Below, one piece after another: positions 1 through 8,119 of a DNA stretch of 47,023 nt (position 1 is its first letter; each line of letters starts with the position of its first letter). Made by a program: the position numbers and the translations under genes. The DNA is taken from the NCBI GenBank assembly GCA_964546285.1, contig CAZJJK010000010.1, positions 1-47,023 on the forward strand, given 5' to 3'. The notes under the pieces are model-generated. The model had not been told where the DNA came from, searched no databases, and worked only from the letters and a program-made list of their open reading frames with translations. The DNA comes from CAZJJK01 sp964546285. Its GTDB lineage: Bacteria > Spirochaetota > Spirochaetia > Treponematales > Breznakiellaceae.

Positions 1-1391
1 GCGTAATCGCGGAGATATTCCACGTCAAGGCTTAAGGAGAAGCTTGAGTGGTGGGCGCCGCCGCAAAGTATCCAGGCTTCCGCGGCGTCGCGCAGATTGG
101 GCCGCGGCCGCCATAGAACGCTGGCTACCGGCAACTTCAGCATCGGCTTTTCTATCTTTACGGATTCAAGCTCATTGGCGATAAGCCGGAAACGATCACC
201 TAGGTCTATGACCGTGGCGCAGACAGCCTTACCCTGGGCCGCGTCAAAGACGAGGCGGGCGGGATCGCTCTTGCCGCCTATGCCCAGCGGGTGCACTTCT
301 ATCCGTGGCCGGGTCGCGGCTATTGAAGGACAGATTTCCAGCATATGGGCTCCCAGGATGGTTTCCTTGCCTGGTTCAAAATGATAGGTATAGTCCTCCA
401 TAAAGGCGGTGCCGCCTGGCAGGCCGACCGCCATTACCTTCATGGCCCTTACCAGCATAGCGGTCTTCCAATCGCCTTCAGCGCCAAAACCAAAGCCTTG
501 GGCCATAAGGTCTTGAGCGGCTAAGCCGGGCAGCTGGGGCAGACCGTGAAGGTCTTGGAAGTTTGTGGTGAAAGCGCCCGCTCCCTCCCTTTCCAAAATG
601 GCTTTTATACCCAGTTGAGTCCGTGCCTGTCCGCGAACGGCGTCTCTTCCGGCGCCAGCGCTAGCGCTGGCGGTAAACGCGTATCTTGTCCCGTATTCCG
701 CCATCAGCGCGTCAACCTCGGTTTCCTTCACGTTCGCGGCCGCCGCGGCTAAATCGCCGACGCCCCAGCCGTTAACCTGCCAGCCAAACCGTATTTGGGC
801 TTCCACCTTGTCGCCTTCGGTGACGGCGACCTCCCTCATGTTGTCGCCGAAGCGGACGCAGACCGCCTGTTTGCCGTCGGCGACCGCGCTGGCCGCTCGC
901 ATCCATACGGCAATGCGTCGCCTGACTTCCGGATCTTCCCAATGGCCAACCACGATTTTCCGAGGCAAGCGCATTCTGGCGTGGATAAAGCCATGTTCGC
1001 GGTCGCCATGAGCGGATTGGTTCAGATTCATAAAATCCATATCGATCTTAGCCCAGGGGATGTCGCGGTTGTATTGGGTGTGGAGATGAAGCAGGGGTTT
1101 TTTATTGATGGATAATCCGCCTATCCACATCTTTGACGGAGAGAAGGTATGCATCCAAGTGATGAGGCCGGCGCAGGCGGGATTAGCGTTGGCTTCCTCA
1201 AATATACGCGTTATACCGGAGGGGCTTAAAACCGTCGGCTTTAGGACAAGTTTCCCGGGAATTGTGGGATCCTCGCTAATACCGCGCGCCATAGCGGCGG
1301 CGTGCTCCGCTACCCGATCAAGCGTCTCTTTCCCATAAAGATCCTGGCTTCCAACAATAAACCAAAATTCAAACTTCTTAAGGTCGATCAT
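1..1391 (-). CDS. araA: L-arabinose isomerase, 3' end cut by the window edge
   Basis: Converts L-arabinose to L-ribulose, the first cytoplasmic step of arabinose breakdown. The minus-strand frame is open from an ATG at 1391 (preceded by AGAGGAG) to the window edge, about 463 of the roughly 500 codons usual for the family. The N-terminus reads FEFWFIVGSQDLYGKETL. Near 400-560 the frame reads FTTNFQDLHGLPQLPGLAAQ and GGTAFMEDYTYHFEPG, and near residue 440 AEAWILCGGAHHSSFS. These are AraA signatures and include the region of the family's metal-binding Glu and His residues. It lies 57 bp downstream of araB on the same strand and is the last visible gene of the operon. No frameshift was seen: the codon phase at residue 440 agrees with the start. 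Confidence 0.93.
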   Translation of the reverse strand, partial: MIDLKKFEFWFIVGSQDLYGKETLDRVAEHAAAMARGISEDPTIPGKLVLKPTVLSPSGITRIFEEANANPACAGLITWMHTFSPSKMWIGGLSINKKPLLHLHTQYNRDIPWAKIDMDFMNLNQSAHGDREHGFIHARMRLPRKIVVGHWEDPEVRRRIAVWMRAASAVADGKQAVCVRFGDNMREVAVTEGDKVEAQIRFGWQVNGWGVGDLAAAAANVKETEVDALMAEYGTRYAFTASASAGAGRDAVRGQARTQLGIKAILEREGAGAFTTNFQDLHGLPQLPGLAAQDLMAQGFGFGAEGDWKTAMLVRAMKVMAVGLPGGTAFMEDYTYHFEPGKETILGAHMLEICPSIAATRPRIEVHPLGIGGKSDPARLVFDAAQGKAVCATVIDLGDRFRLIANELESVKIEKPMLKLPVASVLWRPRPNLRDAAEAWILCGGAHHSSFSLSLDVEYLRDY

Positions 1392-1448
1392 ATATGCTCC
1401 TCTTATACCGCGCTCGCGGCGCGGTTTAGTCCGCTGTTATTAAGGCGT

Positions 1449-3137
1449 TTACCGCCCCTCTTCCACAAAAGCGCCTAAAGCGCGGTAGCGTTGATACAGT
1501 CTGTCATAAACGGCGGCACGCTCTGGGTTCGGTATATACCGTTTCTCTATTGGCGCGGCCATGGCCGTTTGAGCCGCTTCCACCGAAGGATACAAAGCGG
1601 CGGCCGTCGCCGCGAACATGCTCGCGCCAAGGGCCACCGATTGATCGGACGCGATCACGTCGATGGGTGTTTGAAGCACATCCGCGACAAGCTGCATGAT
1701 AAAGGGGGCTTTGCGCGCCACCCCGCCTATGCCGATCACCCCTTCTATGGCAACGCCCTCCTCGCGGAAGCGCTCCACAATGGCGCGAGCGCCAAAGGCG
1801 GTCGCTTCCGCTAAAGCCCGGTACACGCGCGGCGCGTCCGAACCAAGCGATAAGCCGGCTATGGCGCCGCTTAGGGTCTGGTCCGCGTCCGGCGTTCGCC
1901 GGCCATTAAGCCAATCCACGGCGATAAGAGCCGAACTTTCCGGCTCTATTTTTTCGGCGGCTTTTTCCAATTCCGGGATTAAGCGGGCCGTTAAGGTTTT
2001 CATGATACTGTTCTTTGTCTTCTCCTCAACGCCCTCAAGCGTCGGTAACAGCTGTTGGACAGGCCAAAGCAACAGTTTTCTAAACCACGCGTATACATCG
2101 CCAAAGGCGCTCTGGCCGGCTTCATACCCAATGACGCCGGGTATGATGGAGCCATCCACTTGGCCGCATATACCTTTCAGCGGTTCCTCCTCGGTTTGAT
2201 TTGGATTACGTGCGCCGACTATCATGTCGCAGGTGGATGTGCCCATAACCTTAACCAAACGCCCCGGCCTAACGCCGCCGCCGACCGCGCCCATATGGGC
2301 GTCATAGGCACCCACCGCCACCGGTATACCGGCCGGCAAGCCGAGCCTTTCCGCCCACGAAGCCGTTAAGGCGCCGGCTACCGTATCGGCGGTAAAGGTT
2401 TTCGCGCCAAGGGATTCCTTAATGGCTGGCAGCCTCGGATCAAGCCTGGCTAAGAAGCTGTCTTCGGGGTATCCGCCAAAATCATTGTGCCACATGGCTT
2501 TATGACCCATGGCGCAGCGGCTTCTCTTAATGCTTGAAAGGGTTTTGGCACCGGTAAGCAGGGCTGGCATCCAATCGCAGTGTTCCAAAAAGGACACGGC
2601 GGCCGCGGCCACTTTGGGATCCTCTTTTAGGATACGCATGATTTTAGCCCAGAACCATTCGGACGAATAAACGCCGCCCTCAAATTTGGTATAGTCTATT
2701 CCACCCCACGTTTTCGCCGTTTCGTTGATTTGGGCCGCCTCGGCGGTGGCCGTGTGGTCTTTCCATAACACGAACATAGCCGCCGGGTTGTCGGCGAATT
2801 CGTCCTTAAAGGCCAGCGGCACACCGCGCTCGTCCACCGCGCAGGGTGTGGACCCGGTGGTGTCTATCGCTATGCCGCGAACCCTTTCAGCCGCGGCCGC
2901 TCCGGCTTCCTTTAAGGCTCCCGTTATCGCCGTTTCCATAGCTTCCATATAATCCGACGGATGCTGTCGGAAACGATTAGCCGCCGGATCGCAATAAAGC
3001 CCTTCCGCCCAGCGTTTGTAAGGCGCCACAGCCGTCCCAACTTCTCCACCGTCGGCCGCGTCCACGACCAAAGCCCGACAGGAATCGGTTCCATAATCCA
3101 GGCCGATAACATAAGCTTCCCTTCTACCGATTTTCAC
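1449..3137 (-). CDS. araB: L-ribulokinase
   Basis: Phosphorylates L-ribulose to L-ribulose 5-phosphate with ATP (FGGY carbohydrate kinase family). It has 562 residues, the usual length. The N-terminal phosphate-binding motif is VIGLDYGTDSCRALVVD (residues about 10-26). AraB-type motifs follow in order: IDTTGSTPCAVD, NPAAMFVLWKDHTA, GGVYSSEWFWAKI, GTSTCDM, KGICGQVDGSIIPG, YEAGQSAFGD, DWLNGRRTP and IGGVARK. The start is a GTG with GGGAGG six bases upstream. The gene lies between a LacI-type regulator (35 bp upstream) and araA (57 bp downstream). No araD epimerase gene is visible; it could lie beyond the left edge. Confidence 0.95.
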   Translation of the reverse strand: MKIGRREAYVIGLDYGTDSCRALVVDAADGGEVGTAVAPYKRWAEGLYCDPAANRFRQHPSDYMEAMETAITGALKEAGAAAAERVRGIAIDTTGSTPCAVDERGVPLAFKDEFADNPAAMFVLWKDHTATAEAAQINETAKTWGGIDYTKFEGGVYSSEWFWAKIMRILKEDPKVAAAAVSFLEHCDWMPALLTGAKTLSSIKRSRCAMGHKAMWHNDFGGYPEDSFLARLDPRLPAIKESLGAKTFTADTVAGALTASWAERLGLPAGIPVAVGAYDAHMGAVGGGVRPGRLVKVMGTSTCDMIVGARNPNQTEEEPLKGICGQVDGSIIPGVIGYEAGQSAFGDVYAWFRKLLLWPVQQLLPTLEGVEEKTKNSIMKTLTARLIPELEKAAEKIEPESSALIAVDWLNGRRTPDADQTLSGAIAGLSLGSDAPRVYRALAEATAFGARAIVERFREEGVAIEGVIGIGGVARKAPFIMQLVADVLQTPIDVIASDQSVALGASMFAATAAALYPSVEAAQTAMAAPIEKRYIPNPERAAVYDRLYQRYRALGAFVEEGR

Positions 3138-3172
3138 AAAATCCTCCCTTTCGTCGTCCAGACAACGCCGCG

Positions 3173-4204
3173 TCAGCGTTCCTGACCTGTTGGAATATTC
3201 TCTTTTAGAAAAATATCGATGGGGACTCGGAGCTGTCCGCTTTCTTCTTGTCCCAATACTACCCGGCGGTGCAGAGCTTCCAGTCCGGCCCTTATTTGGT
3301 GCTGAGGCCGCTGGGAAATAATTATATCGATGCCGCCTAGCTGGAGCTCCTCCTTATTTGGTGGCACCAAGTCAAAACCAACCACGGCGATTCGTTGTTT
3401 TAGCTTGGCTTTGCGCAGGGCGGCTCCCAAACCATGGGCGGCTGAGTTGGCCACAAAAAAGCCTCGAAGGTCTTTAACGCGGTGAATGACCTTATCGGCG
3501 TATTGGTTCGCGGCTATGTGGTTTTCCAAATTGGGTTCGTCCTCAAATTGAATGACGCAGTTAGGATAAAACCGATGAAAGTACTCAGCGAAACCGGTTT
3601 TCCTTCGACCGATATGAAAATCCTCTCCATGGGAGCTTAACGCTATAAAAGAGCCGTCGGCGGCGGCGAGCAGCCGGGAAAGCCGTCCGGCCAAAAAACC
3701 CGCGGCATAAGGATCCTGCCCAATTGCCGCCGCTGGCGCCGCTTCCGGCAGACTAGCGTCAAAGAAGGCGTATGGCACATGGCCGTCTATCTTCGCGATA
3801 AAGGCCGCTGACGCCTCCCTCATTACCGGCGCCATCAAAATCGCGTCGGCTTTCGCGGCGCGCGATGAGGCTAATTGAAAGGATTTTGGATCGTAACGGT
3901 CAAATTCCTCTAGGTTTATGGTAATGCCAAAAGCCGATAAAGAACGCTCCGCTTCCTGTATGCCTGTAAACGCTTGCGCCCAATACCCGGAATCTTCCTC
4001 GCCCTTTGGCGCTAGAACGGCGAAAACATAGCGCTTCCCCCGCTTAAGGTGCCGAGCCAGCAGATTGGGCGCGTACCCGTGCGCGGCTATCACCGCTTCC
4101 ACGCGTTCCTTAGTCCGAGGAGCGACTCTTCCTCGATTATGTAATACCCGATCCACCGTACCTATGGAAACGCCGGCAAGTTCGGCGATTAGTTTTACAG
4201 TCAT
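3173..4204 (-). CDS. LacI-family transcriptional regulator of the arabinose operon
   Basis: DNA-binding repressor with an N-terminal LacI helix-turn-helix (IAELAGVSIGTVDRVLHNRG, about residues 6-25), a hinge region (LLARHLKRGKR) and a C-terminal periplasmic-binding-protein-like effector domain to residue 343. It is the first gene of a minus-strand operon with araB and araA, so an arabinose-pathway effector is inferred. AAGGAAGGGG precedes the ATG. A palindrome centred on CG overlaps the predicted transcription start, which suggests it represses its own operon. LacI-type control is an alternative to the AraC- and GntR-type AraR regulators known for arabinose elsewhere. The effector cannot be read from the sequence. 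Confidence 0.88.
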   Translation of the reverse strand: MTVKLIAELAGVSIGTVDRVLHNRGRVAPRTKERVEAVIAAHGYAPNLLARHLKRGKRYVFAVLAPKGEEDSGYWAQAFTGIQEAERSLSAFGITINLEEFDRYDPKSFQLASSRAAKADAILMAPVMREASAAFIAKIDGHVPYAFFDASLPEAAPAAAIGQDPYAAGFLAGRLSRLLAAADGSFIALSSHGEDFHIGRRKTGFAEYFHRFYPNCVIQFEDEPNLENHIAANQYADKVIHRVKDLRGFFVANSAAHGLGAALRKAKLKQRIAVVGFDLVPPNKEELQLGGIDIIISQRPQHQIRAGLEALHRRVVLGQEESGQLRVPIDIFLKENIPTGQER

Positions 4205-4223
4205 GGCCCCTTCCTTCGCGGTG

Positions 4224-4241
4224 TGCGTTATCGTACACGCA
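4224..4241. promoter_or_regulatory. Candidate LacI-type operator of the ara operon
   Basis: TGCGTTATCGTACACGCA has 5-bp arms (TGCGT/ACGCA) placed symmetrically around a central CG, the usual layout of LacI-family operators. It abuts the -10 box and covers the expected transcription start of the regulator-araB-araA operon, 20 bp upstream of the regulator's ATG. The inner three bases of each arm do not match. Confidence 0.5.
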
Positions 4242-4270
4242 TTGTAAACTCTCTTCCTCTATCTTGTCAA
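4241..4270 (-). promoter_or_regulatory. Sigma70-type promoter of the ara operon
   Basis: Read on the minus strand, TTGACA (4270-4265) is followed by an 18-bp spacer and TACAAT (4246-4241). This is a near-consensus sigma70 promoter 37 bp upstream of the regulator start, with the candidate operator directly downstream. Confidence 0.65.
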
Positions 4271-4383
4271 ATAGGTGGGTCGCAAATGATTCTTTAGGTG
4301 AGGATCTCTTTTTTCATCACCCAATTTTTTAATAGTTCGTTGTTTGCGTTTGCGGAGCGAGCCTCCTATAATTAACTAAGGTT

Positions 4384-5151
4384 ATGAAAGTTATGGAAAG
4401 GAAGCGGTGCTTATTCATTATTCTTATTTTTAGCCTAGCCTTTGTATATGGGCAAGAGCCAAGCTTGCGTATGGCGCTTTTCCAACTGGAACCCTTTATG
4501 GTTCAAGACCCTATTACGGGAGAACTCGGCGGGGCGTCAGTGGATTATTGGGTAGACTATATCGCGCCGGCCATGGGCTATCGGGTTGAGGTGCTTGGGT
4601 TGTTTCCGGTTAACCGAGTGATGGTCATGCTGGAGAAGGGGGAGATCGATATAGCCCCGCTGTTCACGAGAATCCCCGAAAGGGAAGAGCTCTTCCTTTT
4701 TCCCAAAACGCATTACGACGAGGTGGAAAGTTGTCTTATGGTGAAGAATGAAAGCTCCATTAAGGAGATTCATAGGCAGGAAGAGCTTTTTGATAAGCGT
4801 TTCGGTTTTTTGGAAGGCGCGTATCTTCCGCCGATCATGTCGCATCCTCGTATAGAGATAGAATTAGTCGCAAACACGGATTACCGGCAAATGAATTACA
4901 ATAAGCTAATGGCCGGACGGATAGACGCTTGGCTTGATATCAATATGGTGTCATTGCGGTATTATCTTCAGGCGAAAGGCTATCTTTCCAAGGTACGAAT
5001 TATCGAGCTTCCCGCGGAAAAAGCGAAAATCTATAGCGTTTTTCGTAAAACCCCGGAAGGGGAAAAGCTCAGCGCTGAATATGACCGCATAAATGAGGAA
5101 GGAATGGAAAACGGCGTTTTTGAAAAAATCCTGGCCTCTTATTTTAATTAA
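4384..5151 (+). CDS. Extracellular solute-binding protein, family 3 (orphan)
   Basis: About 255 residues with an N-terminal signal peptide (hydrophobic stretch LFIILIFSLAFVYG followed by Q) and a mature domain resembling SBP_bac_3 periplasmic binding proteins: an early LRMALFQLEPFMV strand, a GEIDIAPLFTRIPEREELFLF segment, and GRIDAWLDINMV later. Such proteins bind amino acids or act as sensory ligand receptors. No permease or ATPase gene lies beside it, so a sensing role, possibly for the kinase/receiver pair downstream on the other strand, is only an inference. The start is uncertain: the ATG at 4393 is 11 bases from AAGG and gives a cleaner signal peptide, while the ATG at 4384 is only 2 bases from it. 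Confidence 0.8.
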   Translation: MKVMERKRCLFIILIFSLAFVYGQEPSLRMALFQLEPFMVQDPITGELGGASVDYWVDYIAPAMGYRVEVLGLFPVNRVMVMLEKGEIDIAPLFTRIPEREELFLFPKTHYDEVESCLMVKNESSIKEIHRQEELFDKRFGFLEGAYLPPIMSHPRIEIELVANTDYRQMNYNKLMAGRIDAWLDINMVSLRYYLQAKGYLSKVRIIELPAEKAKIYSVFRKTPEGEKLSAEYDRINEEGMENGVFEKILASYFN

Positions 5152-5200
5152 GACGATTGCTTTTTACCTATAGAGGCGATTTTAATAGCCTCAGACTATT

Positions 5201-5351
5201 GAGGTTCTTGCAAAAGTCGCTTACTTTCGCAAGAACCTCTCACAGTTTTATTGCGAGGATTATTATCTACATACAATACAAATAATTGTAATAAAACTGC
5301 GCTTACCATTATTGTCAGCTTTCAAAAGTTGAAGACTTTTGAAAGCGCCTC
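5201..5351 (+). mobile_element. Family 1 structured MITE, copy A
   Basis: A 151-bp repeat whose reverse complement recurs at 27466-27617 with high identity. The left end is a hairpin (GAGGTTCTTGC pairs with GCAAGAACCTC, 5201-5239) and the right end a second hairpin (GCTTTCAAAAGT pairs with ACTTTTGAAAGC). Between them is an inverted AGTTTTATT/AATAAAACT pair. TATT occurs immediately before (5197-5200) and after (5352-5355), as expected for a 4-bp target-site duplication. It encodes nothing recognisable and lies just downstream of the binding-protein gene, where its hairpins could end or stabilise that transcript. Most of the gene-free stretch 5152-5484 is this element. Confidence 0.75.
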
Positions 5352-5421
5352 TATTGAAAGAAGTTTTAATTTTTTTTATTAAAAGACTTGATAAATAATG
5401 CCCGTTTTCCCGTCAAGCGGT

Positions 5422-5451
5422 TCAAGAGGAAACAGGCGAAAGGCCTCTTGA
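5422..5451 (-). terminator. Possible hairpin downstream of the receiver gene
   Basis: TCAAGAGG (5422-5429) pairs with CCTCTTGA (5444-5451), an 8-bp stem lying 34 bp beyond the stop codon of the minus-strand receiver gene. There is no clear U-run after it on that strand, so rho-independent termination is only a weak suggestion. Confidence 0.3.
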
Positions 5452-5484
5452 TGTATCAAGGGCTTCGCTTTTAGGTCAATACGT

Positions 5485-5886
5485 CTATACCGACAATGAG
5501 CATTTTTCCTTTATAACCCGGATCAAGGAGTCGGTATCCCAGGGTTTACTGAAAATAGCCACGACCGAGCTGTTGCGTTTCACGCGCGCTATCGCTTCTT
5601 TATTCGCTTGGCCCGTAATCATGATGGACAGTATCTCTGGGTGACGTATTTGAACCGCTTCAAGGAACTCGTCGCCGCGCATATTCGGCATAAGCCAATC
5701 GGAAATTATGAATATTACCGTAATACCTTCATTCGCGAGCTCTTCAACTATAGCGAGGGCTTGAATCCCATCGGTCGCCCGCTCGTAAATGAAGCGGGAG
5801 CCGAAGGCGTTCTTCAATTCTTGGATAAGGGATAAAAGAATAATGGCTTCATCGTCAACGCAGAGAATAGCTTGTTTTGTCTCCAT
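5485..5886 (-). CDS. Single-domain response regulator (receiver only)
   Basis: A 133-residue CheY-like receiver with no output domain. The acidic pair is at the start (CVDDEA, D11-D12), the phosphoacceptor Asp is in FIISDWLMPNMRGDEF, the conserved Thr in MITGQA and the Lys in SKPWD. AGGAGCC precedes the ATG. It begins 26 bp after the histidine kinase gene on the same strand, so the two form a two-component pair. With no DNA-binding or enzymatic domain, its output must be by protein contact or phosphorelay. The KPWD motif is common in receivers of this stand-alone or RpfG-like kind. Confidence 0.9.
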   Translation of the reverse strand: METKQAILCVDDEAIILLSLIQELKNAFGSRFIYERATDGIQALAIVEELANEGITVIFIISDWLMPNMRGDEFLEAVQIRHPEILSIMITGQANKEAIARVKRNSSVVAIFSKPWDTDSLIRVIKEKCSLSV

Positions 5887-5912
5887 TTTTGGCTCCTATC
5901 GCGGTGCATCGC

Positions 5913-7664
5913 TTAGTTTGTTTCCATTGGCCGCGTTTCAAAAGCGGCTGGTAAGCTAACTATAAACTCGGTTCGCCCCGGCTTTGAGTTGAAAACGATG
6001 CTCCCCCTTTGGGATTGGACGATACGTTTACAGATGTCTAAACCCAGACCCATGCCTTCGCCTACTTTTTTTGTCGTAAAGAAGGGCGCGAATATTTTAT
6101 CCTGAATTTCAACGGGAATACCTGGGCCTGAATCAATAAAATGAACCGAAACTCTTTCTTCAGCGCGTGAAAGACTGATTTCCAAAGTGCCATGGAAATC
6201 CATGGCTTCCGCGGCGTTTCTGATGATATTCATCCACACCTGAGACAGCTTATCGGATGAACCGCGGATCTTGGCGGATGGCAACAGGGTTTTTACCTTA
6301 ACGCCATATTTCAGCATATTGTTCATCAGAGTGAGCACCCTCGATATTTCCTCTGATAGATCGATTACGCTTCCCTCATCGCTGGTTTGGGGGGATAGGT
6401 GCGATCGCAAAGCGGAGATAACGGAGGCGGTTTTCCGCGATGCCTCATTGATCACTTCTATCAAACGCCGGGCCAATACCCATTTACCGGCGGCGTTGAC
6501 CATATCTAAATCATGGTCTGTTTCCAATAGCGGGAGAATTTGATCAAGGCTTTCGCTTATGCCCATATCGGCAAGGGAATCCGCTATTTCATCGCTGTTC
6601 CCAATTCCCTTGTCTTTGATTGAAGCCGCCGCGCGCTTAATGGCCTTTCTGTCCGGTAATTGGGAATTCAGCTTCTGGTTTTGGGAATAACCCAGTTCAA
6701 GGATTTTGTCGTAAAGCTGACGTTCCCTGTCATTCAGGTCCTTCAATCCGCCAACCCGATATGGCTGATCTCGATCGAGAATAAGGGTTAGCGAACGGGC
6801 CGAAGATTGTATGGCGCCAAGCGGCGTGTTCAGTTCATGGGCGATTCCGGCGGAGAGTTGTCCCAAAGCGGTAAGTTTTCCCGTTTCCACTAAACGGTCT
6901 TGGAGTAGACGTTGCTCATTCAACGCCAGTTCTAGCTCTTTGGTTCTAGCCGCCACCCGTTCTTCAAGGCCGCTATTGACCCGCTTAAGTTCATCGGTTT
7001 TTCTAATGATGCTGTCGGACATTTTGTTGATGACATGAATTATTGAGTCCATATCATCATAGCCCGAATTCTTTAGGCGGTATTCATAATTGCCGCGAGA
7101 TATCTCGTTGATCCCATGAATAATGCTTCCGAATACACTTTGAACGCGATTATGGATTAAAAATCGGTTGGCTAAAAAATTGGCGATGATCAGAGCTCCT
7201 AAAACAAGCATCATGACGGTAAATACGCTCTGAATGATCTCATGAAGCACAAAGTCGTTAAAATGGATCTCGATTCTGCCTAGATAAATGCCGCGTTTTG
7301 TTATTTCCCTGGTCTGGGACTTGATCCAAGTGGATTTTTCCAGAGCCGGCTTTTCGTATAGAACGCCAGTGGCGCTTGATACCAAGCGAACACCGGAAAT
7401 TCGTCCTGATGAAAGCATGGTTTCCACGATGCGGCGCGCCTGGTCGTCGTCCACATTATACAGCGGCTCCACCAGTACGGCGCTTATCTGATCCGCTTCC
7501 GCCGCGACACTCTGATTCAGATCCTTAGCCAAAAAATGATTTATGACAAAAAGCGACACTATTTGCACTTGGATTATTATTAAGGTGGATATAAGCAAGG
7601 ACAGGAATACGACGCTATCCACAAGCTTTTTTTTTGAGCGCTTGGTCCCTTGTTGTTCAGCCAT
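5913..7664 (-). CDS. Membrane sensor histidine kinase
   Basis: 583 residues. One membrane helix (about 17-44), a roughly 100-residue extracytoplasmic segment, a second helix (about 147-168), a HAMP-like linker (about 170-225) and a coiled coil (about 222-262). The DHp H-box is LSAGIAHELNTPLGAI with phosphoacceptor His276. The ATP-binding domain has an N-box (MNIIRNAAEAM, about 478-488), G1 (DSGPGIP, 511-517) and the F/G2 boxes (PFFTTKKVGEGMGLGLDI). About 110 residues (295-405) separate the H-box helix from the second DHp helix, much more than usual. Partner of the receiver 26 bp downstream. No clear ribosome-binding site precedes the ATG. Confidence 0.9.
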   Translation of the reverse strand: MAEQQGTKRSKKKLVDSVVFLSLLISTLIIIQVQIVSLFVINHFLAKDLNQSVAAEADQISAVLVEPLYNVDDDQARRIVETMLSSGRISGVRLVSSATGVLYEKPALEKSTWIKSQTREITKRGIYLGRIEIHFNDFVLHEIIQSVFTVMMLVLGALIIANFLANRFLIHNRVQSVFGSIIHGINEISRGNYEYRLKNSGYDDMDSIIHVINKMSDSIIRKTDELKRVNSGLEERVAARTKELELALNEQRLLQDRLVETGKLTALGQLSAGIAHELNTPLGAIQSSARSLTLILDRDQPYRVGGLKDLNDRERQLYDKILELGYSQNQKLNSQLPDRKAIKRAAASIKDKGIGNSDEIADSLADMGISESLDQILPLLETDHDLDMVNAAGKWVLARRLIEVINEASRKTASVISALRSHLSPQTSDEGSVIDLSEEISRVLTLMNNMLKYGVKVKTLLPSAKIRGSSDKLSQVWMNIIRNAAEAMDFHGTLEISLSRAEERVSVHFIDSGPGIPVEIQDKIFAPFFTTKKVGEGMGLGLDICKRIVQSQRGSIVFNSKPGRTEFIVSLPAAFETRPMETN

Positions 7665-7728
7665 AAAAAAAAGTATGGATCATCCAGGCGTATTATGCAA
7701 AAGTTCGGAATAATTGTAAGATTTACTA

Positions 7729-8041
7729 ACTGCTGCCAATTTTGTTGCTGTCTTGAACCGTTACTAATCATAAAAGGCTTTGATATAGTTGTGCGCTATC
7801 TACTGGTAGCGACATAAATACATTTTAGATAAGCTTTAGTCACGTTAGCTCATTCTGTGCTTTATGCCAACATAGACCTCCTATTTAATGAAATCCAGAG
7901 GATCGGTACTATGCGTATCGCTTTTAACTTAAAAGGCCGTTATAGAGCTGGATCTGTCTCGAAATCAGTAAATGAATATTTGTAAATGTTTTTTTGTATT
8001 GAGAAAGGTCCGAAGCGTTTTGCAACAGAATTGGCAGCAGT
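7729..8041. mobile_element. Family 2 MITE-like element, 313 bp
   Basis: Bounded by terminal inverted repeats: ACTGCTGCCAATTTTGTTG at the left, and at the right a copy with one mismatch (CAACAGAATTGGCAGCAGT). The interior encodes no credible protein. Bases around 7945-7980 (AGAGCTGGATCTGTCTCG) match the interior of the element at 44794-45121. No convincing target-site duplication was found. It fills most of the 455-bp gap between the divergent kinase and diguanylate cyclase genes and may carry or displace their promoters. Confidence 0.7.
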
Positions 8042-8119
8042 ACCTAAGATTTATGCTCTATGTCTGTTGGCCGCTTGCCGTATCGCGAATATGGCTCTAC
8101 AATCATTAACCAGTAAATT

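Noticed and set aside
5201..5351. Simple rho-independent terminator of the binding-protein gene
   Set aside because: The hairpins could end transcription, but an inverted copy 22 kb away with a different 4-bp flanking duplication shows that the unit is a mobile element first.
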